Shown here one piece after another: positions 8,101-11,215 of a stretch of DNA of 11,215 bases; the first letter of the stretch is position 1, and each line of letters begins with the position of its first letter. Below the pieces are notes generated by a model. It was not told the DNA's origin, made no database searches, and saw only the letters and a program-made list of their open reading frames with translations. Source of the DNA: Marine group II euryarchaeote REDSEA-S43_B8 (GTDB lineage: Archaea; Thermoplasmatota; Poseidoniia; Poseidoniales; Thalassarchaeaceae); NCBI GenBank assembly GCA_001629235.1, contig LUSA01000098.1, positions 2,403 to 13,617 on the forward strand, given 5' to 3'. A program made the translations under genes and the position numbers.

Positions 8101-8282
8101 TCGAACCTGCTGTCACAAACCCCGTCTAGTCCTGGGGAGGGCTGGCAGAGGGTCATCTCATCGAATGAGTCCTCTGAAACAGCCGCTGGAGCAACTGCCT
8201 GAACTAGGAAAATCACGGATAGTAGAAAGGCAGCCCTTCCCCAACCGTATTGGGTTGAATTCTTAGCGTGCCGCTCAGTCAT
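5175..8282 (-). CDS. Large surface-anchored secreted protein with paired cysteines (unknown function)
   Basis: I do not recognise this 1035-residue protein. Seen: a short basic N-terminus and hydrophobic signal segment (about 16-35, AAFLLSVIFLVQAVAPAA), then about 900 residues rich in Ser, Asp, Gly and Thr with alternating hydrophobic patterns suggestive of beta-sandwich domains. One membrane helix follows (about 957-978, ending IIGLLAFMLW), then a 57-residue strongly basic cytoplasmic tail (RVRRRMTRRKRKKRARALEALEEM...). All 12 Cys lie outside the cell and fall into close pairs: Cys46/Cys56 (x9), one x17 pair, three x6 pairs and one x7 pair, as expected for small disulfide-closed loops. No catalytic motif is visible. 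It could be a surface-layer-like, adhesion or substrate-binding protein. It is the first gene of a two-gene unit with the M28 peptidase, so it may present or bind peptides for it. The start codon ATG lies inside an 18-bp palindrome, with a TATA-like element 27 nt upstream. Confidence 0.85.
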   Translation of the reverse strand: MTERHAKNSTQYGWGRAAFLLSVIFLVQAVAPAAVSEDSFDEMTLCQPSPGLDGVCDSRFDAHDATQDITSWVEGMFHFNMTSPTEIQFQASWAIREWDKSGMGLFTSSSMIAALSSDNINANDGLPADVLRSAFDENTDPNDVTSPTIQESLLGEIDGSISGFLANWGGSTSPVTTWEDRVFLPDDSGVVSAVDCTIDPASDSDGNAFEPPICISTNVNITLPISSTYGLNGVSASNLNTALEGLLVMGSEITTKFDVRVEPGHKGTYSIQPPSYATVTDATGWGVNEEVSEDGGAYSSGLWIVDNRDDPNGLSPSSQPADLDMTIGMRDKSTTSVVEVSPDDRSLDLRVSIDLSDESNAFVEVIAGIYQIQSSSLSSWGVPDLMPRDKATIPVITSDGIRMAYHTGLLDLDDLSKNIPISGIGQALTDSGGGSSVKMGDFQWIHVSSAPLDQGGLNYTHSSTQCERGVNYCMEGSVAMDDTYPVYMKSVSHTFPFSLADLLGGNLGDSGFMNSVSGDDLSKLLNSGLEFSTVLSDETMETFVGSLLPNGISADLTMEIVLPSWASTPQGGDSIVLNYRASGDHSGVIGLTGSDSFFWNHAICRDTVQSACFDGGGDTVCPSTSKSCAYMDVDMDVGKVSFASLPLTKGVTVEFALSVDMVIHRIAVPDELFDSLNTDSTSMSLDVLPSDLLRALLDIGSRGDPLEVEFSLCDNGKSYCEQSMPISSSQTSGLPWYVNELERDIKSLIEDTARELTEEDGNGIGDIDMSGFTIDIEFPHEMITDNDDVIGDERGIILSIDIPKVSMTAGITNSWVELIGILRGNGESPEFGLATEDVSMNTLAAPFITPMVAAMGSLTGALSSSMVAPSPEGVRVNGASADLPTSKLANIGDDSLGLSFAGTYTITMPLGMELENLTSEEGRITSVTNNDSKRQVISYTISQGMGDDSVGFTLLLTPFWVISQVQYYIIGLLAFMLWRVRRRMTRRKRKKRARALEALEEMASSPIGYIAPQPTVEVVQVTDNGIVIKRRLTAT

Positions 8283-8307
8283 TGCGCAATGACTCTACGA
8301 GTCATTG
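8277..8307. promoter_or_regulatory. Candidate operator: three alternating AGTCATTG half-sites over a start codon
   Basis: Plus-strand AGTCATTG occurs at 8277-8284 and 8300-8307, and its complement CAATGACT at 8287-8294. Sites 1 and 2 form a perfect 18-bp palindrome (AGTCATTGCGCAATGACT, 8277-8294). Sites 2 and 3 form a second inverted repeat with 9-bp arms and a 3-bp spacer (8287-8307). Sites 1 and 3 are direct repeats 23 bp apart. The block spans the start codon of the 1035-residue protein (8282-8280) and begins right after the TATA-like element. This is where an archaeal repressor would block transcription initiation. In RNA, the palindrome could also hide the start codon in a hairpin. Confidence 0.6.
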
Positions 8308-8312
8308 TTAAT
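8307..8312 (-). promoter_or_regulatory. TATA-like element of the surface protein / M28 operon
   Basis: The minus strand reads ATTAAC, centred about 27 nt before ATG 8282. This is the distance at which archaeal TATA boxes sit from a transcription start, so the mRNA may begin at or next to the start codon. No clear purine-rich BRE is visible. Confidence 0.4.
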
Positions 8313-8331
8313 GGATTCGGTGAGGGGTATC

Positions 8332-8359
8332 AGAATAGACACCAAACTCTCTCTATTCT
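8332..8359. repeat. Inverted repeat in the gap between the 236-aa and 1035-aa genes
   Basis: Arms agaataga (8332-8339) and tctattct (8352-8359) pair perfectly over 8 bp around a 12-nt loop. One arm overlaps the stop codon of the 236-residue protein. The stem is AT-rich and has no U-tract after it on the minus strand, so it is a weak terminator candidate. It could instead be a second protein-binding site upstream of the surface-protein promoter. Confidence 0.4.
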
Positions 8360-9068
8360 AGTTCTGCTTGTACCAAGCATCCGTGTCTTCCGACGACCCT
8401 ACTCCAGGCCCATCAGGACCATCCGAGTTCTGCATGGATTCCGGGCTGACCCCGGTTCCGGAATGGTCGAGAATAATCTTGCCCTCCGCGTCTACCTTGT
8501 AGCTTGTCGGGACCTCCTCCTTCATCGTAAATGCCAGGATGAGTCCGAGAAGCATTATCAGGAGTCCGCAGCAAGCGCACGATCCTCCGCCTAGCGCTCC
8601 GAAGATACCTCCCACTACACTCTCAATTAACTCGATGATGACTCCCTCTGGAACTGCAATAAGATTGTCCTCTGAAACAAACTCGTAAGACCCGCCGCTT
8701 TCGAGGCCTCGCACGTCTCCCATGTGCAGCCAACCATCTGGGTCATCTGCATACCCCATTGGCAGTTTTCCGTCTTCAGTGCACCAATCTGCAGTGTACC
8801 AAACCTTCTGATCACTATCTCCTTCGATTACACTCACATTAAGGGTAAATTCGTCGCATCTAACTTCATCGCTAACGAAGATGTAGAGCACTCCATCTTG
8901 TGCATCGGTGTGGTCGTGGACTCCAGAGCTTCCGGACCAGACCGCCTCTTCTTCGACGGACCAATCTGTTGCTGAGCCAACACCTCTTGCACTCAGGCCC
9001 CCTAGTAAGATTCCCAAGACGAGCAACCCAACTCCGACTCCCAGAGTCAGTTTTGCTGCGACGTGCAT
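8358..9068 (-). CDS. Two-TM surface protein with small extracellular domain (unknown function)
   Basis: I do not recognise this 236-residue protein. Seen: an N-terminal membrane helix (about 6-27, LTLGVGVGLLVLGILLGGL), an acidic extracytoplasmic domain (about 28-148) with two Cys (71 and 96) that could form a disulfide, a second membrane helix (about 150-181) containing the unusual GGGSCACCG, and a polar cytoplasmic tail rich in Gly, Ser and Asp ending AWYKQN. Both termini are thus probably cytoplasmic. Cys164, Cys166 and Cys167 at the membrane face could be acylated or bind metal, but this is a guess. The gene follows the dimethylargininase gene by 29 nt. A TATA-like TAGTTTGTTAG overlapping that gene's stop, about 27 nt upstream, may give it its own leaderless transcript. 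The next gene on the strand is separated by 75 nt that hold two inverted repeats. Confidence 0.8.
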   Translation of the reverse strand: MHVAAKLTLGVGVGLLVLGILLGGLSARGVGSATDWSVEEEAVWSGSSGVHDHTDAQDGVLYIFVSDEVRCDEFTLNVSVIEGDSDQKVWYTADWCTEDGKLPMGYADDPDGWLHMGDVRGLESGGSYEFVSEDNLIAVPEGVIIELIESVVGGIFGALGGGSCACCGLLIMLLGLILAFTMKEEVPTSYKVDAEGKIILDHSGTGVSPESMQNSDGPDGPGVGSSEDTDAWYKQN

Positions 9069-9097
9069 GATTCACGGAGCCTGTAGTCGCTAACAAA

Positions 9098-9889
9098 CTA
9101 TCCGATGAAGACAGAGAGGCAGGTCAGACTAGCATCGACCTCCCTGAACTCTGTCATTTCGATCGATGTGATTGAGAAGCCCGCATCCATCAACAAGTGC
9201 CTTGCCTTTTTGTAACCCTCTGCCATGATTATCCGATCGCCATATGCGATGGTGTTGGCTGCGTAACCCTCCTCTTCGGGAATCCAGATGACCTCTTCAG
9301 CGAAGGAAAGATCGCTCTCCTTCAGATGACCCATCGCAGCAACCATGGTGCCTGACCTCGGACTCGAGCAGACCGTTGTCAGGTGCAATGTGCTCTTCGG
9401 TACATCGAACAACTGCACATCAATACCCGCCCCCTTGGCATGCTCAGCCAGAAAATCGGCACCCTGCTTGTTGGTTCTGGTAGAAATACCTACCAGAAAT
9501 CGATCGTCGTAGAAGACGACGTCTCCGCCGTCAAGAGTCGCCCCATCAGGCATCCTGATTACTTCAAAATCATCTGCAAGATGTTCTGCCACCGACTCCT
9601 TCTCCCCGTCTCTGCTAGGATGGCCGAGGTTCGGAATCACGGCCACGTCATCCAGAATCACTGCCGCATCCTCTACGAAGCAGCAGTCTGGGAAACCTTC
9701 CAACGTAGGGAGGGTGATGACCTCGGTGCCGTGTGCCCTAAGTGCTGCGAAATAAACCTCTTGTGCGCGTCTGGCAGCCTCGTAGTCTGGTACTCTAGTA
9801 CCCAGGTAGCTGGACACAGCCTCCGCGTAACTTGGAGAGACTTCTCTGGTCAGAGCCCGCCCTCTTGTTCTGTCAAACGTTCCTGGCAC
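9098..9889 (-). CDS. Dimethylargininase (DDAH) family amidinohydrolase
   Basis: Members hydrolyse N-omega-methylated arginines to citrulline and a methylamine, through a covalent intermediate on a Cys. Seen: RALTREVSPSYAEA at the N-terminus, FVEDAAVILDDVAVIPNLGHPSR (71-93) with Glu73 and Asp74, TLDGGDVV (118-125), LHL with His169 as catalytic base, and LTCLSV with Cys257 as nucleophile close to the C-terminus. At 263 residues it matches bacterial DDAH (about 254). The enzyme is soluble and cytoplasmic. Start: GTG 9889 is the first start before the family's N-terminal motif; a TATA-like CGTTATCAA lies about 26 nt upstream, which fits a leaderless mRNA. A run of eight G lies three nt before the start codon. 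The substrate may be methylarginine from protein turnover or another guanidino compound; sequence alone does not separate this from related arginine-modifying hydrolases. It is divergent from a class-III aminotransferase gene. Confidence 0.9.
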   Translation of the reverse strand: MPGTFDRTRGRALTREVSPSYAEAVSSYLGTRVPDYEAARRAQEVYFAALRAHGTEVITLPTLEGFPDCCFVEDAAVILDDVAVIPNLGHPSRDGEKESVAEHLADDFEVIRMPDGATLDGGDVVFYDDRFLVGISTRTNKQGADFLAEHAKGAGIDVQLFDVPKSTLHLTTVCSSPRSGTMVAAMGHLKESDLSFAEEVIWIPEEEGYAANTIAYGDRIIMAEGYKKARHLLMDAGFSITSIEMTEFREVDASLTCLSVFIG

Positions 9890-10015
9890 GAACCCCCCCC
9901 TGCATAGCCATTGATAACGATTAGGAGAACGGAACCAGTTTTCCTGATTCCGGAAGTCTCTGACCCATCCATTATGGACGGAGACGGGAGTGGGTTGACT
10001 GTCGCAGGTGTCGTT
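9890..10015. promoter_or_regulatory. Divergent promoter region, DDAH / class-III aminotransferase
   Basis: This 126-bp gap holds a C8 run at 9893-9900 and an AT-rich ttgataacgatta at 9911-9923. The AT-rich block serves as a TATA-like element for the minus-strand DDAH gene and perhaps, on the plus strand, for the aminotransferase with a longer leader. Just before ATG 10016 an aggtg (10006-10010) is a weak ribosome site. No strong inverted repeat is visible. If the aminotransferase starts at ATG 9974, the gap shrinks to 84 bp. Confidence 0.4.
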
Positions 10016-11215
10016 ATGGAGGAACTGAGAAATCTCCTAGAAGCGAGGAACCGGCACATCAGCAAAGCCCTCTCAATTGCACATGGGAAGCCCCTGCACA
10101 TAGTGAGGGGAGAGATGCAGTACCTGCACGCCTCGGACGGTACCAAGTACCTGGATCTCGTGAACAACGTCTCCCATGTAGGTCACTGTAACCCCCATGT
10201 TGTTGAAGCCGGACAGAGACAGATGGCCATCCTGAACACAAACAGCAGGTACGTGTACGAGGAGCTAACCGAGTATCTGGGCCGACTATCCTCCACCCTG
10301 CCCGAGTCCTTGGCTGTGGGATTCTTGGTAAACTCAGGTTCTGAAGCAAATGAACTCGCGGTCAGGCTGGCTCGATCATTCACAGGAAATCACGACATGG
10401 CCGTGATTGAGGGTGCTTACCACGGTCACACGGGAATGCTGATCGACCTGAGTCCATACAAGTTTCGAGGGCCTGGGGGCAGAGGCTCGCCAGAGGCATG
10501 GGTGCATGTGCTGCCCATCCCCGACACATACCGCCGTCCCACTATTGACTACTCAGCAGAGGCAAGGGAGGGAATGAAGCACGCGGGCCCATTGGCAGGT
10601 CTTCTGATAGAGTCCATGCTATCCTGTGCGGGGCAGGTACCCCTGCCGCCCGGCTACTTCTCAGAGGCCGCCTCGGCAGTCAGGAACCAAGGGGGGCTGC
10701 TGATTGCAGACGAGGTACAGGTAGGGTTCGGTAGAGTGGGGATGCACATGTGGGCCTTCGAGGAGAGCGGAGTAACCCCAGACATCGTGGTGATGGGGAA
10801 GCCGATAGGGAACGGGCACCCCATGGCAGCGGTCTTCACGACCTCGGAAATCGCCTCTTCGTTCGGGGACATGGAGTTCTTCAGCACGTTCGGCGGGAAC
10901 CCAGTCTCCTGTGCTATTGGAATGGCAGTGATGGACGTCATTGAGAAAGAGGACCTGATGAATCGAGCCCATGTCTTAGGAGAACGCTTCAAGATCGGTC
11001 TGAATTCTCTGATGCAGGAGCACGAGTTGATTGGGGACGTCCGTGGACGGGGACTCTTCCTCGGAGTCGAGATTGTGAAGGACAGGAGTACCCTCGAACC
11101 TGCGGCTATGGAGGCTTCAGAAATAGTGGGTGCGATGAGGGATCAGGGGGTGCTTCTGAGTACGGACGGACCCCTTCACAATGTAATCAAGATAAAGCCA
11201 CCAATGGTCCTAAAC
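10016..11215 (+). CDS. Class-III PLP aminotransferase, AGXT2 / ethanolamine-phosphate phospho-lyase branch (3' end missing)
   Basis: This is a cytoplasmic pyridoxal-phosphate enzyme of fold type I; 400 residues are visible, and only about 25-40 are likely lost beyond the window. Seen: KPLHIVRGEMQYLHASDGTKYLDLVNNVSHVGHC (25-58), VNSGSEANELAVRLAR (105-120) for the PLP phosphate, AYHGHT (134-139), ADEVQVGFGRVG (231-242) with Asp232 for the pyridine nitrogen, GKPIGNGHP with Lys262 as the Schiff-base lysine, FSTFGGNPVS (289-298), DVRGRGLFLGVEIV and LLSTDGPLHNVIKIKPP. The SPYKF (146-150) and NNVSHVGHC motifs match the AGXT2-like group, which includes ethanolamine-phosphate and phosphohydroxylysine phospho-lyases as well as true transaminases, so the reaction is uncertain. 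Start: ATG 10016 has a weak aggtg site before it. ATG 9974 is in frame, and so is TTG 9911. It diverges from the DDAH gene, suggesting a shared role in amino-acid breakdown. Confidence 0.92.
   Translation, partial: MEELRNLLEARNRHISKALSIAHGKPLHIVRGEMQYLHASDGTKYLDLVNNVSHVGHCNPHVVEAGQRQMAILNTNSRYVYEELTEYLGRLSSTLPESLAVGFLVNSGSEANELAVRLARSFTGNHDMAVIEGAYHGHTGMLIDLSPYKFRGPGGRGSPEAWVHVLPIPDTYRRPTIDYSAEAREGMKHAGPLAGLLIESMLSCAGQVPLPPGYFSEAASAVRNQGGLLIADEVQVGFGRVGMHMWAFEESGVTPDIVVMGKPIGNGHPMAAVFTTSEIASSFGDMEFFSTFGGNPVSCAIGMAVMDVIEKEDLMNRAHVLGERFKIGLNSLMQEHELIGDVRGRGLFLGVEIVKDRSTLEPAAMEASEIVGAMRDQGVLLSTDGPLHNVIKIKPPMVLN

Noticed and set aside
1..11215. tRNA or rRNA genes, CRISPR arrays, insertion sequences, phage or toxin genes
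   Set aside because: I looked in the intergenic gaps and at the gene set and found no such feature; coding density is high and all larger frames are explained.

Overview
The window looks like a chromosomal segment of a mesophilic, mid-GC euryarchaeon. Marine Group II (Poseidoniales, class Poseidoniia) is my best guess. It rests on acidic secreted proteins with Cys lipoboxes, large one-pass surface proteins with basic cytoplasmic tails, archaeal-style M50 and DDAH proteins, and several genes with a TATA-like element about 26-28 nt before the start codon and no Shine-Dalgarno sequence, as expected for leaderless archaeal transcripts. No rRNA, tRNA or marker gene confirms it. I saw no mobile element, CRISPR array, tRNA or rRNA gene.

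Layout. At the left edge (1-520, minus) lies the N-terminal part of a DHA2-type major facilitator exporter. It diverges from a BNR/Asp-box (sialidase-like) lipoprotein gene at 589-2081 (plus). That gene is split in two by an exact 11-bp tandem duplication at 1721-1742; removing one copy restores a continuous 493-residue protein. Next on the plus strand are a small CxxC...CxxC protein (2113-2610) and a site-2-protease-like M50 intramembrane metalloprotease (about 2652-3467). The M50 stop codon shares a CTAG palindrome with the stop codon of the convergent gene on the minus strand.

The minus-strand block runs right to left: a dimethylargininase-family amidinohydrolase (9889-9098), a two-TM surface protein (9068-8358), a 1035-residue surface-anchored protein with six cysteine pairs (8282-5175), and an M28 metallopeptidase lipoprotein (5164-3464). 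The last two form an obvious pair, with a 10-nt gap and a Shine-Dalgarno site for the second gene. At the right edge (10016 to the window end, plus) is a nearly complete PLP class-III aminotransferase of the AGXT2/ethanolamine-phosphate phospho-lyase branch, divergent from the dimethylargininase gene.

How the genes may work together. Much of the window is cell-surface biology: an exporter, a beta-propeller lipoprotein, an anchored secreted protein, an extracellular peptidase and an intramembrane protease. This fits a particle- or protein-degrading heterotroph. The dimethylargininase/aminotransferase pair suggests amino-acid (possibly methylarginine) catabolism.

The most distinctive non-coding signal is at 8277-8307. 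Three copies of AGTCATTG in alternating orientation include a perfect 18-bp palindrome that contains the start codon of the 1035-residue protein. They sit directly downstream of a TATA-like element, the position expected of a repressor operator for the surface protein/peptidase pair.
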